From the NCBI GenBank assembly GCA_964017185.1, contig OZ024877.1:4504006-4568005 (forward strand): a DNA stretch of 64,000 nt, read 5' to 3'. Numbering within the stretch: the stretch's first letter is position 1; the number at the start of each line of letters is the position of its first letter. This DNA comes from Rugalucina vietnamica. Taxonomy: Eukaryota > Mollusca > Bivalvia > Lucinida > Lucinidae. The notes beneath the pieces were generated by a model. The model was not told where the DNA came from, made no database searches, and saw only the letters and a program-made list of their open reading frames with translations. A program made the translations under genes and the position numbers. This document shows positions 22,569 to 34,617 of the stretch, in pieces.

Positions 22569-22816
22569 TTTTTGTTTTATGTCTTGGTGTTTAAAATTTT
22601 TTGTGCTGTTGGCGCCTTATGTATGTTTTCATATTTTTAGTTAAGTTAAGGTAACTGAGTGGCCACCTATTGGGAAAATAGCTGCTCATTCGGCTTACGA
22701 TATGTTTCATGGTATAAGTACCTGATTGTTAGTTTGGTTTTTTCCCACCTCGGTTTTTGGAGTGGGAATCTTTTTCTGATTGCGCCTTTTCCTGATCTTT
22801 GCCTACTTGTACCTTT
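22569..22816 (+). mobile_element. Penelope-like tail with exact 10-bp target duplication
   Basis: CTGTATTCAC occurs at 22559-22568 and 22817-22826, directly bounding a 248-bp insert that ends ...CTTGTACCTTT. The duplicated block at about 35155 has the intact site (GGCTGTATTTACCG). This fixes the 3' end of the family and shows it integrates with a short target duplication after 5' truncation. Confidence 0.92.
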
Positions 22817-22949
22817 CTGTATTCACCGCACTTTTGTGTCTCATCATGAATCTGCTTTGAAGGCAGATGTGTTTTACAATTTGTTTTCCCATAAATGTAT
22901 ACACGTATTTTGTACAAAATAGGGTCCAAGGTCAATACAAAATAGGGTC

Positions 22950-23240
22950 AATACTGATAGTTCAAAGGCGATACTTCTGTGGTGGTTCTTTCGTTTTATG
23001 TCTTTTTATGTGTTTTAAATTTTTTGTGCTGTTGGCACCTGATGTATGTTTTCATATTTTAGTTAAGTTTAGGTAACTGAGTGGCCACCTATTGGGAAAA
23101 TAGCTGCCCATTCGGCTTACGATATGTTTTCATTGTATAAGTAATTGATTGTTAATTTAGTTTTTTTTCCCATCTCGGTTTTTGGAGTGGGAATCTTTTT
23201 CTGATTGCGCCTTTTCATGATCTTTGCCTACTTGTACCTT
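22950..23240 (+). mobile_element. Penelope-like tail copy
   Basis: Plus-strand, 5'-truncated near ACTGATAGTTCAAAGGCGAT, ending CTTGTACCTTT at 23240. Second insertion in the same duplicated block. Confidence 0.85.
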
Positions 23241-25907
23241 TCCATTTACATTCATGTGAACTGATTTGATGCATTAATGTGAAATGACAGTGTTTTAGCC
23301 AGGCTGTGTACATGTTTGACGAAATACCATTTATCTCTCTTAAAGTGCATTTTGCTTGCATGCACACTGCACATATTGATTACAAGCACAATAAAATTTG
23401 AAAAGCTTCATGCATTTACAAATTTACAGTTTTGTGCAACATCTGCATATCGTCATGTCTGTCTGCACATTTACACTCGAGCACCATTATAACGTCACGG
23501 TTTACCTTTACCCGATCAGTTGTCATAATGTGGCTACAGACTTAGTTCTTCTATTACCCTCTATAGAACTGCTAGAAACCAGTTAACACAAACGCGAAAG
23601 GGTTGCATTCTGTGGTGATTCATAATCATCCGGGAAGCCCAGTTTGGGAGACAAAAATACCGTGTCTGTGTACATCATTTGGACTGTAGTTAGGGTCGTC
23701 ATTGGCCTGAATAAATTAAGTTTACAGTTAAACCTTATGCTGAAATGCGTTATCAGTTGTGTCATTGGATGTTTCAGGCTCTCTAGCTATTGAAAATAAA
23801 GGACCATTGACGATGATACTTACCCCGACGTTCGTTGGCCGCCTTCGCTCGCACAATCTTGGCTGGAATATGACGTCAAGCAACGACGTGTTCGTACAAA
23901 AATGTTGAAACCCGAAGACATACGAGGCCATCTGCGTTTGCAGACATGTAGAAATCCCGGTTGAAATATTGGTCTAAAGATCGGCGTGATGTCATGTGTT
24001 CATTAAAATCATCAGCAATCAGTTGGTATTGAGATATTGTAGCCGAAATCTCGCTATGGCTCATCATTAATATGTTCACTGTTCTTAATTTAAAAGGATT
24101 TCAGTTGTTATTAGATGAATAGTTTCTGTATAAAATGAACCACGCCTATTTTACGACAAGTTTAAATTTTGTGTATTATTTTATATGAAACAAAATAAAT
24201 ACAAAACAACGACGAAAACGAAAGAATTTCATGGAAGAAATATACAGCAGTTGGCATATTTAGATAAGTTATCCTATTGTTTGACAGTAAGTTGACTTTG
24301 TAATTTCCTTCAGTTTACATGCAACAATTGAGCGAAAATTTAATTACTGTTTTGAGACACAGACACAAAATTTAAAAGTAGAGCATTCTTACGACATTTG
24401 TATGCACTTTTGGTGTGGATCATTTTGGTAACACGGTTATCAACTCAGTCAGTTTAAGTATGGCAGCAGCGAAACTACTCATTGCAGGTAAGGGATACGA
24501 ATAACTTATAGACCCGTGCATTTCACAATAAGTGTTTCGTGTGAAATATTGAAACATTTAATAATGTCTCATTTGGCGATTTTATAATAGCGCATACAAT
24601 TTTGATTTTTCGTGAGGTGAGTGTTGGTGAGGGTTGACTGTTTTCACATTGCTGTTTTGTTTGTCTTTCTCAAGTGAAAAATTTAGTATAGAATTGACGT
24701 AAACTTAAAGCTTGCACTTAATTTTCTATATGTAGACAATCGGTACCAAATACGAACACAATATGCATGTAGTCATAATAATTTTTCATTAATTCGACAT
24801 TGCTTTGGCTATATTTGCGACCAAAGACACTCATATACGTGGATCATTCAAAGAGTAATAGCATATCTTCCAGGGTATCTTCGATGGCCCAATATGTTTA
24901 ATTTTATGATGTTTAAAAAGGTACAAGTAGGCTGTTAAAACTGTCTATATATGACAGAATTGCCATCAACATAAGCAATAACACCAACCATAAGCTCCCG
25001 CGATTGCAAAAGGAAGATAGGGAAACGAAATCAACGCACATGTTACTTTGCAATGCTGTCCATGAACGGTATTATCTTTTACATTTTATCTGAGAGTTAT
25101 GCGATGTTCTCTTAATATGTTTTGACACAACATATATTATAATATTTTGTTTTCGCGTTTGTGTTCATTGTACAGTGTGCCTGTGTATTCCCATTTGTGG
25201 AGGCCAAACATGCGACAAACCGATCAAAATGCCGAAAGCTATGGACATAGAAACATTCAATACACAGGTTGGTTTCTAGTGGACTGAACAGTATTTTTGA
25301 GCTGAACGCAAATGGGTTGGGACTTTAAATTTAACCGTACAATCTATGTACTTTCATTAACAAGGATTAGGACTAACACAAGTGAGAATAAACACCTGCC
25401 TAGGTGGTCAATCAGCTGTCTAAACCAAACTTTATTTAAAATGTACACATTTACATGTCAGTAGGTTTAACGGTTTCTCTTTATTTTCTACTGATCTCAC
25501 TTAGGTGGCAAATACCAATGAAGATTGGGTAGGTCTCTTCATGTACCTCTGCCCAGTAAGTGAATTTCTCTCCTCCATGAAGCAATTCAGAACGCTTATC
25601 AGCGTGTCGGAAGGAGAACTTCATAGGACGATAAGCTACAGGTATAAATTACTCTTGATGCATCTTGATGACTTACACATGAATTGTTTTGCTATTATCG
25701 CTGAAAATTTGCCAGAATATCCAGACAATACAGACTTATTCCCCACTACGACTGTTTTAAACACAGTTAACCGTTTTATAGTACAAAAATCCCAAAAACA
25801 ACATAAACTGGACAATATCCAAACAAACAAACAAACAAAGTAGGAAAGAACGCGGCCGAAACCATCACGCTTAAACGTTATTAAAGTAAAAGTGATTACA
25901 TAATACT

Positions 25908-26252
25908 AATGAGGGTGAGGTTAGGTACCTGTAAAACCGGTTTAAGCCCGCCAGTAATTTTATTTTACTGATCGTTCCAAGGCGATACTTCTGTGGAGGT
26001 TCTTATTGTTTTATGTTTTGGTGTTTAAATTTTTTGTGCTGTTGGCTCCTTATGTATGTTATCATATTTTTAGTTAAGTTTAGGTAACTGAGTGGCCACC
26101 TATTGGGAAAATAGGTGCTTATTCGGCTTACAATATGTTTTCATGGTATAAGTACCTGATTGTTAATTTCCCACCTCGGCTTTTGGAGTGGGAATCTTTT
26201 TTCTGATTGCACCTTTTCCTGATCGTTGCCTACTTGTGCCTCTTTATATTAA
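25908..26252 (+). mobile_element. Penelope-like tail in intron 3 of B
   Basis: Plus-strand copy from GAGGGTGAGGTTAGGTACC to CTACTTGTGCCTCTTT, ending within a few bases of the exon-4 acceptor of B (exon starts 26256). Its pyrimidine-rich 3' end abuts the acceptor region. Confidence 0.85.
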
Positions 26253-26509
26253 TAGAGCGTCACTGACAGCTCCATGTGAGGTATACAACCAAACATTTGT
26301 ACAAGTTGGATCAGAATGGGCCGTATTCAGAAGGACAGGACCAGGTACTTGAGGCTACATTTGTTGTTTGTCAAAAAAAACAACAACATTTTTTGAAAAC
26401 AAATATATTCTAAAACTCATTTATTCGGTAGCTAAGTTTGTGTTCAAAAATACAGATACATTGTGGACAAATGATGGCATAATGGGTCACCCTCTTAAAA
26501 TAAACAATT

Positions 26510-26560
26510 TACTTACTTATTTACTTACTAACTTACTTTACTTACTTACTTTATTTCTAA
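26510..26560. repeat. (TTAC)n microsatellite
   Basis: About ten imperfect ACTT units in intron 4 of gene B. Confidence 0.8.
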
Positions 26561-27524
26561 AACATTTTTACACTGCTTTTAATGTCAGAATGTTCGATGG
26601 TACATTTTGTCGCGTTGAGGTTCATATCAATATTACAATTGACAACATAGTCAAAAATTACTTATAGATAGCAAAATTCGAGAAGACCGCTATCTCGACA
26701 CCGGCAATCTCGACGATTACTACATCAAAGTCACCTGCAGAGACAGCCCCGAAATCAACACCGACAACGACAACAACAAGCGAGACGAATGCTCCAGCTA
26801 CTTCGTCGTCGTTATGATCCGGAATGACCCACCGTCTCAATTTCCTTGGACACAGGCTTTGGATGACATGAAAAAGTTTGCACCGATAGAAGATGATGAG
26901 ATATATTCCTTTATTATGTGGGTGACGGTATGTCAAAACATTCACGTTATCGATTGATCGATTGATTAGTTGAGATGGTGTCAAATATTTATCTATTTTT
27001 TTATCTTAAGAGCCACTCAAGACAATATACACCACACATCTTTTTCATATTAATTTTAATCTTTAATTATTACAAGAATTCTTAAGGCCACTAGTATTTT
27101 AGGTGTCGAAACCCGATTTCCTCGATGGCTAATTTCCTTTCGAGAAATATTATATATACAAATACAAAAAGATTTACATATGCACGTGTCTGAAAGTTGT
27201 GTTCTTAAACTTGACTACACAAGTAGCTACACTATTAAGTAGCCATTTTTTGTTTATTTCGATCTCATGTATGTATTGAAATACCTGTCGTGTCTGTTTC
27301 AGTATGTCCAGTTGTGTGATCTTCATGGCGGAAGGACGGAGATGGATTCCGATCAAGACTCTGTTATAGCCTAACTGCTTTTACAATATAATGTTGCGCG
27401 ATATTCTAAACCTACGATTTCTCTTAGCGTTTTCAAATTTGAACGTTTAGGCTACTCGTATACATGTATTACAGATTGCTATACATGTATTACAGATTGC
27501 ATTATAGATAATCGGCAAGGCATT

Positions 27525-27850
27525 CGTCCATTGGGGCCTGAAGAAGTAGATGGGCTGCTTGTGCCTCCAGGTAAAGCTTTTACGTGACTGACTGACAATC
27601 TGATCACTGGTAAACCGCTCAGAAGGAAATGAGGTTCGAGTCAAACCATCCATAAATATAAGCTTGCCTTAGTGGCTTACTTGGGTGGTTAAATTTGAAT
27701 ACAAATAAAACAGAGATCCTGTAAGGGCAGTGAACATATTGATGAGAATGGGTGCTTATATTTGAAGCACTTTTTGTCTGTCATGACATCGTATTTTTGG
27801 GTGTTCCAAAATTGTAGCAACGTCCCGACATTACCATAGCTGTTAACTGA
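27525..27850 (+). repeat. Interspersed repeat, GGGCTGCTTGTGCCTCC family
   Basis: Second copy of the repeat seen at 1056-1365, from CCATTGGGGCCTGAAGAAG to about CCATAGCTGTTAACTG, with a short internal insertion around 27690-27750. Confidence 0.6.
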
Positions 27851-27941
27851 GATGTTAAGCATCAATAAAAACAAATAAACAAAGATAATTTGCAGATAAA
27901 CAAATTAAGGGAAGCAGACCAGACTGGCAACAGGTAACTAT

Positions 27942-27944
<3 letters not shown>

Positions 27945-28015
<71 letters not shown>

Positions 28016-28066
28016 CTTACAAGTAAAATATATATCCAAGAAAGATTAACACAAATTTCTTTGTTA

Positions 28067-28107
<41 letters not shown>

Positions 28108-28178
28108 AAGAAACATATAATCAAGAAACTTGTACACGAATGATAGAGAGAGAGAGAGAGAGAAAAAGGGAGAGAGAA
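27945..28178. repeat. GA-repeat array downstream of B
   Basis: Three (GA)n tracts (about 27945-28012, 28071-28101, 28144-28178) with spacers carrying ACAAGTAAAATATATATCC and AAGAAAGATTAACAC, as in the arrays after genes A and C. It is preceded by AGCAGACCAGACTGGCAACA, the diverged anchor seen before those arrays. Confidence 0.9.
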
Positions 28179-28199
28179 TAAAACAGATTATTTAAGAGC

Positions 28200-29400
28200 A
28201 GTGAGCACATTAATGAGAAAAGCGATGGGCCAAACTGCGGCTTCGACTACTTAAGCCTCTTCAGCAATCCTTTAGATTTGGAGCCAAAGAGAAATACTGT
28301 AATTGTTTCAACTTTCAACAGGATAGTCGATACAAAGACTAGTATTATGAATTTATCCAAACAGACCAAAAGAAACAAAAGGAAAATATGATCTGCAAAT
28401 ATAATTTTCCATCTGTCAATTGAACGATGGTAGTGGAAAATCACATATATTTGAAAAAAAAACAAACAACAACCTGGAATGTGGAACTGAAAAACAAAAG
28501 ATGTCACTCACAATGCTAATTTCGATATATGTTACAGACATTACACTGTAGGTGCCTTATTATAGCCCAAGCAACTTTAGTGTGTAGAATGGACATGCTT
28601 CATGCAGACTATATAATAAGGGTGAATAGAATAAAAAATATTATGGTAACATAAGTGACAGACTGTAACAGATAAATGCTCCAACGTACATAGAGCAAAC
28701 ATCTCTTATTGGAGGAAACTTGAATTGTCCTTTAAGATGTAATATGTTTGCAAATTTCTTATGGGATAGAGCATTAGACCGGCATGTACTGGCATTTCGT
28801 TATTTATACATGTTTATTACATACGTTACATTCTAAAATCTTTGATCCTAGATGTAAATTTGATTAAAATGTTTGATCCTAGATACTTGGCTACAGACCG
28901 TCAGAGCCATAGTTCATAATAAAATAAGCAAGAAAGTATGGAACTATGAGATATATCCACTAGTTTTAATTATTTTACATACTTCATGTTTGTTGCAATA
29001 GAACATTTCACATTTGAAATTGGGGGTAGGGCTACTAAATACTTCATTTATGCCAATATATACACGATAGGAAAATAAACTTTGTTTTTTCTTACTCAAT
29101 TTTGTCAATTGAACATACTGATGGAAATAAATATCATATCTTTGAAACAAAATGCATAGTGCAGCAACAAACGTTAAAGATATCACTCAAAACTGTTATT
29201 TTTAAAGGGTATTTTGATTTACGTTACCTACGTCAGGTCAGTGTCGTTCAAAGTTTTGTTCAAGCGATTCCAATATGTAGTATCGACATAAAGCAAGCAG
29301 ACAGTATGAAAAAAGTTGCGTAAAATGATAAACTATTGTCATTTTTTCTGTAGCTGAAAACACCATATCATTATTTCTTAATTTTATTAAGGTAACTTAT
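28200..29400. other. AT-rich stretch with no recognised feature
   Basis: About 1.2 kb. Short open frames of up to about 85 codons look random. No exon of the gene family, no terminal repeats and no tRNA-like boxes are seen. A subfamily II partner facing gene B would be expected here by analogy with D and F, but I find none. Confidence 0.5.
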
Positions 29401-29423
29401 AAAATTAAGTGGTGGTTCTTTTT

Positions 29424-30470
29424 AGCTCACCTGCGCCGAAGGCTCACAGGTGAGCTTATAGTATAGCAGTCGAGCCGTCGTCCGTGCGTGCGTCCGTCCG
29501 TGCGTGCGTGCGTCCACACATTCAAATACAAACATCTCCGCAACTAGTCAGCCAGTTGCGATCAAATTTTATCTGAAGCACCATTAAGGTGGGGGAAATG
29601 TTGCAATAGGTTTTCGGCCAGGTCGGATTGGAACTCTGGTTTCCATGGCAACAGATAGCTCCCATAGACTCATAATGTAAAAAAAATCTTCTTCTTAGAA
29701 ACCACAAGGCCCAGAGCTTTCATATTTTGTTTGTAGCAATGTATAGTTGTCCTCTTTATAAATATTGTCAACCGTGCCCCTGGGTCCATACAGGCCCCGC
29801 CCCAGGGGCGTCATGGGAAAAACATAAAATAATAAAATATTAAGGTTCGATCCTTTCTTATTAATGTGTTCACTGCTCTTAAGGGATCTCAGTTTTAATT
29901 TTTATTTGGAAGCAGTAAAACATTCAAAGTGATATAGTATGGACTATATTGTACAATTTCGGGTAATGAACCCTCATCAGTAGCCCTTTTTAAACCGGCG
30001 ACGAAAGCCAGACTATTGTACTGTAATTTCAAAAATTTACACGAGAAGTCTAAATCAAAGACACATTCCTAAACGGGGTCAAATAATTCAAACATTGCTT
30101 AGAAGTATGTTTCTAAACGTGAGTGTTTTGAACACTCAGAATACCTTGACTGATCTCAAAGGACCTAAATAAAAATATAATCTGCACTATGGATGATGTA
30201 CGGGGAGCCTTTTTAGGGCCGCCACACGGCACAACACCAGCTGCAGTAATAGCAAATAAAATATTAAGGTTCGATCCTTTGGAAGCAGTAAAACATTCAA
30301 AGTGATATAGTATGGATATAGTGATATATAAATCTTCTTCTCCGAAACCACAAGGCCAAGAGCTTTCATATTTTGTATGTAGCAATGTGTATTGGTCCTC
30401 TTTATAAATCCTGCCAACCATGCCCCTGCGGTCAAAAATGTTGACTCTCAGGTGAGCGATAGTTGGCCTT
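29424..30470. repeat. GCTCACCTG repeat family copy with inserted repeat
   Basis: It starts TTTAGCTCACCTGCGCCGAA, passes CCGTCGTCCGTGCGTG, and ends GACTCTCAGGTGAGCGATAG. Inside, about 29840-30320 is a second repeat (GGTTCGATCCTTT..., GGGTAATGAACCCTCA, GGGCCGCCACACGGCACAAC) that recurs at 40940-41480 and around 49010-49640, with a duplicated 70-bp end. Confidence 0.6.
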
Positions 30471-30472
30471 GG

Positions 30473-31062
30473 GCTATTTGTCTTTTTATGTCTTTGTGTT
30501 TAAAATTTTGTGCTGTTGGCACCTTATGTTAGGTAACTGAGTGGTCACCTATTGGGAAAAATAGCTGCTCATTCGGCTTACGATATGTTTACATGGTATA
30601 AGTACCTGATTGTTAGTTTGGTTTTTTCCCACCTCGAGTTTTGGAGTGGGAATCTTTTTCTGATTGCGCCTTTTCCTGATCTTTGCCTACTTGTACCTTC
30701 TTTTAAGTAACATGCTGTTATAGGATAACGCGCAGGGTGCAAACATTTCTTCTTCGACTCAGCTTGAGGGCCTTTCGAAACCAGAATTTTATGGTGACCT
30801 AGTTTACAAATTTAAGAAACAAACTTATAGAAGGAATGACTTTTCTTTTCAGTTCAGAAAAATCATTACACGTTACAGACGTATAGGATAGAACTTAAAT
30901 GTTATGCGATAATATGCATGCTTAGTTTTTAACCCAATCATGGTTGATAACTACGATGCCTTCTTTAATTGCACGTCGGTGGGTCGGGCGTCGACTTAAA
31001 GCTATTCATTTTAGTTGGTTCGGGCCGGAGCTTCTCGTCTGTTGCTTGGTCCACCACTAAAA
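30473..31062 (+). mobile_element. Penelope-like tail followed by C-terminal coding fragment
   Basis: A tail (30473-30702) ends in CTTGTACCTT and is followed within about 20 bp by the next unit's coding end: GLSKPEFYGDLVYKF (in frame from about 30760), NDFSFQFRKIITRYRRIG and DNYDAFFNCTSVGRAS, then its 3' UTR start (GCTATTCATTTTAGTTGGTT). Head-to-tail order of tail and coding end is typical of Penelope-like elements. It has stops and is inactive. Confidence 0.65.
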
Positions 31063-31064
31063 AC

Positions 31065-31745
31065 TTTCAAGAACAAAAACTGTACATTTACGGTTTCGTT
31101 AGAAATGTCCAGTTTCGTCATGAGCGGTCTTAATTTTAGGACAAAAGCCAACAATTTTGACGAGACCGTACACTTTTGTTTTTGATTTTTAGAAGTTTAG
31201 AGCATTCATTAATCATAACTTCATACTTTCTGCGAAGAATGATGGTTATTCTCATTCATTATTAACTAAAATATAATAGAAAGCCGTAAAGTGCTCATAT
31301 TTTCACCAGATTTTAAAAAAATTATATTTTTAGAATGACGAAATGAAGGTATACTACAGTGACTTTGGGCTACTTGCTGTTACAATCCTTTTCAAACATA
31401 CAGGAAATTAATAAGTCTTGGGGAGTTGAGTTCCAATATTGTATAATAACAAAATTAGACAACTGAAAGAATTGATAGCCGCCTCTTAAGGCTTCAAAAA
31501 TACCCATATACTTTAAATATGAAAGTGGTACCTCCGCACTTTATTTGCTCAACTGATCCTAAGGCCGACAAGGTGAACTTATAGTACACCAATGTTCCAG
31601 CCTCCGTCAGTCCAACCTCAAGGCAGGTGAAACCAATTGCATGTTAAGCATCAGCGGGAAATGGGAGAGAAACGTTATTATAAAACTTCTACCACTGATC
31701 ATGGGGTTCATTACCCTTGAGCATTTTAAAACTTGTTTCTAAGTA
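31065..31745. other. AT-rich stretch with no recognised feature
   Basis: Between two repeat clusters; only short random-looking frames. It is followed at 31755-31830 by a short GCTCACCTGAGC...CCGTCGTCCGTCC piece of the same repeat family as 29424-30470. Confidence 0.5.
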
Positions 31746-31844
31746 ACTTTTGATTTTAGCTCACCTGAGCTGAAGGCTCACAAGGTGAGCTTATAGGATG
31801 GTCATGCTCCGTCGTCCGTCCACAATGTTCAATTTTCTACCCTG

Positions 31845-32800
31845 AAACAAAAATTTTTAAACACCAAGACATAAAACAATAAGAACCACCACTGAAGTAT
31901 CGCATTGGAACGATCAGTAATATAAAATTACTGGCGGGCTTATTACTGATCGTTCCAAGTCGATACTTCTGTGGTGGTACTTTTTGTTTTATGTCTTGGT
32001 GTTTAAAATTTTTTTGTGCTGTTGGCGCCTTATGTATGTTTTCATATTTTTAGTTAAGTTAAGGTAACTGAGTGGCCACGTGCACCTATTGGGAAAATAG
32101 CTGCTCATTCGGCTTACGATATGTTCACATGGTAGTTTGGTTTTTTCCCACCTCGGTTTTTGGAGTGGGAATCTTTTTCTGATTGCGCCTTTTCCTGATC
32201 TTTGCCTACTTGTACCTTTTTAAATTGTACAGGTGCCTAACCTCACCCTCAGCTTCTGCAGTGGTTCATAACATTTAATTAGTTGTTCCGTCCTCGTGGT
32301 GAATCTCTAACTAGTCAAGGAATCATCATGAACAAACAAATAATCAAGATAAACACCATGATGAATCAAAAACGAGGACTCGCAGATTGAGTAAGCTGCC
32401 CGCCGATGGAGATCCATGGGCACCAAATAACCTACTAACTCCGGAGCAAAAGAAAAAAACAGTTGAACCAGTTGAACTTGGTGGGCCAAGCAACAGACAA
32501 GAAGCTCTGGCCCCAACAAACTAAAATGAATAGCTTTATGTCGGGGCCATCATAGAGTCTGGCGCCCGACCCACCGGCGTGCAATTAAAGAAAGCAGCAT
32601 AGTTAATAACCATGATTGGGTAAGAAAGTAAGCATGCAGACTGTCGCATAACATTTAAGTTATATACTATACGTCTGTAACGTGTAATGATTTTTCTGAA
32701 TTGAAAAGAAAAGTCATTCCTTCCTGTAAGTTTCTTAAATGTGTAAACCAAGTCACCATAACATTCCGGTTCCGAAAGGCCATCGCGTAAAAGGGTCTTT
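31845..32800. mobile_element. Inverted Penelope-like fragments (snap-back and minus copy)
   Basis: A minus-strand tail piece (31845-31941) abuts a plus-strand tail (31942-32217) head to head, giving arms of about 70 bp around TTACTGGCGGGCTT. Directly after comes a minus-strand copy (32226-32800) that includes the C-terminal coding end (GDLVYTFKKL, NDFSFQFRKIITRYRRI, NYAAFFNCTPVGRAPDSMMA). The stretch 32536-32751 is an open minus frame of about 70 codons of that coding end. Confidence 0.7.
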
Positions 32801-33088
32801 AGCCCAACATTAAATTTGGAAATCTGTTCATAGTGTCAAACCAGATCCAACCAGTTCTTGGAGATGAATTAATTCGACAGGTTTTCTATATTGACTTCCA
32901 AAATCTATATTACCCTCCTGAGTACCCAAAAATAGCACCAGCATGAAATTACCATGGGCTTAATGAAATTGACATGATTTTATGTATGTGTATAAAATCT
33001 GCCAGTTAGCTATAGATAGCCTGAACTCATTTCGGTTCATGTACTCTACATGCTTTGCAGTAACACTCAATTGTAGGTACACAAAGCA

Positions 33089-33269
33089 CTAGATAATGAG
33101 GTGTATTTGGTGATACTAATTTTGTTTATTTGTTTATAAGAACCTATGTTGTTGGTACTCATTGGAATTGCCTGGTCATGGTAATTCTTATAAGAACCCA
33201 TAACATGAGTTTTATTAAGAACTAACAAAATTATCTTTCAATCATAATAAAGTGTTCCTCATTATCTAG
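33089..33269. mobile_element. MITE with CTAGATAATGAGG inverted repeats
   Basis: CTAGATAATGAGG at the left and its complement CCTCATTATCTAG at the right; the arms stay partly complementary inward (ATTTTGTT..., TTATAAGAACC). About 181 bp, no coding. Confidence 0.8.
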
Positions 33270-33329
33270 CCTTCTTTAACATCTATTATGATTTTGTTTA
33301 TTTATTTATATAATAAACATTAAAACTGT

Positions 33330-33440
33330 TGAAACGTCATATAACAAAACAGTAATTGACTTCAATTTCGGCTTGCGGCCTCGGTGAATATCACTTTTTC
33401 AGGTAGATAAATCCTTATATGTACCTCATTGAAGTCATGT
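33330..33440. repeat. Decayed hairpin repeat
   Basis: ATAACAAAACAGTAATTGACTTCAAT is loosely mirrored by ATTGAAGTCATGTCAATAATTG about 75 bp later, with CGGCTTGCGGCCTCGG in the loop, as in the hairpin MITE at 17092. Confidence 0.5.
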
Positions 33441-33479
33441 CAATAATTGTATAATATTACCATAATATTCAAACATCTT

Positions 33480-34360
33480 CACCTCTGAAACCATGTGGTG
33501 CATCCTTAGGACGGGGGAGTGAAAGTTTATATAAATGGCCCAGACCACATGACCAAGATGGCTGCCATAGCTATAAAGAGCAAACTCTTTAAAATCGTCT
33601 CCAGAACCACAAGACCTATGATTTTGGAATTTGACATGACGCAGGGAGAGAAGTTCTTCAAATTTTATATATATTATGACCCTGGGATGACCTTGACCTA
33701 TTTTACAAGAAGGTCAACATAGGTCGCCCTTGCATTTGAATGGGTAAAATTGTCAAACTGTCATTCGAAGGGAAAACCTTGAAAGAAATGGGCAAATGGA
33801 CCGAAGATTTGTGCTTCTGAAAACGTTTTGGACCCCTGGGACTGGTCTGCCCACTCCTGTATAAAGGGGAAACCAATGTATATATTTTAAATAAACTAGG
33901 TCACATGAAAAAGATGGCCACCATGCTCATACATGTATATAGTAAAAGCCCTTCAAAAATCTTCTTCTCAGGAACTACTGAACCTATTGCAACAAAACTT
34001 GACATGTAGTTATTAAGTCTAGAGCGCTACAATGTGTGTATAAATCTTGACCCTGTAATGGCATTGCTAAATTTTACGGCAAGGTCAACATAGGTCACAT
34101 ATGCAGAAATGTGTTAAAATGCCATTGAATTAAAAACCGTCAGGAAATGGGCAAATGGACAAAATATTTGTGAGTTTGAAAAGGAAATTGACCCCATGGG
34201 TTATTCTGTGCCTGTTCCAAGTATTATCTATGTTACATGTACATATTTGAGAAAATTGATGCCTAGATCTTGTCACTGCCAATTTGCATATAGTGCGATT
34301 TTTTCGACCGTGTGGGTTGACCTGTGATAACAGATATGTATTTGTTGATCAGGCTGCTTC
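33480..34360 (+). repeat. Old interior copy of the GCTCACCTG repeat, internally duplicated
   Basis: Two units of about 350 bp (about 33520-33860 and 33880-34215) share CACATGA..AAGATGGC, TCTTCTC(A)GAACCAC, GACCCTG(GG/TA)ATG and AAGGTCAACATAGGTC. Similar text (AATCTTCTTC...CCACAAGGCC) is in the repeat at 29680-29720 and 30335-30365. No intact coding. Confidence 0.55.
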
Positions 34361-34617
34361 AAATAGAAATTTTAAGTAACGACATTCTGATCAGGTCAAT
34401 GAGACATGTCCACACAGTTCTTGTAAAACTTGAAAAATGACTAAAGAGAGCAGAAACCCCTTCGCTAACATTAACGGACAGTTGTCGGTCAAAGCGTTTT
34501 CAATATACACAATCAATTAAGTCAAATTCTGTGAGTCCATTTGAAAATGAAATTCTAACGCCAATCAACGTCCAAATCGGCATTCATAAACGGCAAACGG
34601 CAACATCGAACACCGGG

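Larger units (their letters stand above)
22045..23550. repeat. Segmental duplication, copy 1 (upstream of B)
   Basis: ACCATCAACGCCCTG starts a block that recurs at 34618-35720, each copy ending about 1 kb before exon 1 of B or C. Similarity runs through a shared ATGAGCCG MITE, GCTCTAGGAAC, TATATCTGAGATGCTACA and GCACCATTATAACG. Copy 1 carries two Penelope-like tails (22569-22816, 22950-23240) that copy 2 lacks. Confidence 0.8.
24460..27319 (+). pseudogene. Paralogue B: subfamily I, frameshift in exon 5
   Basis: Exons by homology are 24460-24487, 25176-25267, 25505-25641, 26256-26344, 26668-26927 and 27303-27319. Signal peptide MAAAKLLIA then CLCIPICGG; motifs QTCDKPIKMPKAMDIETF, NEDWVGLFMYLCP, APCEVYNQTF, REDRYLDTGNLDDYYIK, FPWTQALDDMKKF. 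Exon 5 has 260 nt where the paralogues have 258 or 261. The excess is an extra TA (or AT) in GAGATATATTCC near 26900, after which the frame no longer reaches the conserved YY.GDG and the VCPVV terminal exon. It could be a pseudogene, a polymorphism or an assembly error. The first four exons and all splice sites are intact. Intron 3 holds a Penelope-like tail (25908-26252). Confidence 0.75.

Noticed and set aside
28200..34600. A subfamily II partner gene facing B
   Set aside because: I looked for REDRY, PRAMDI and terminal VCP exons on the minus strand and found none.
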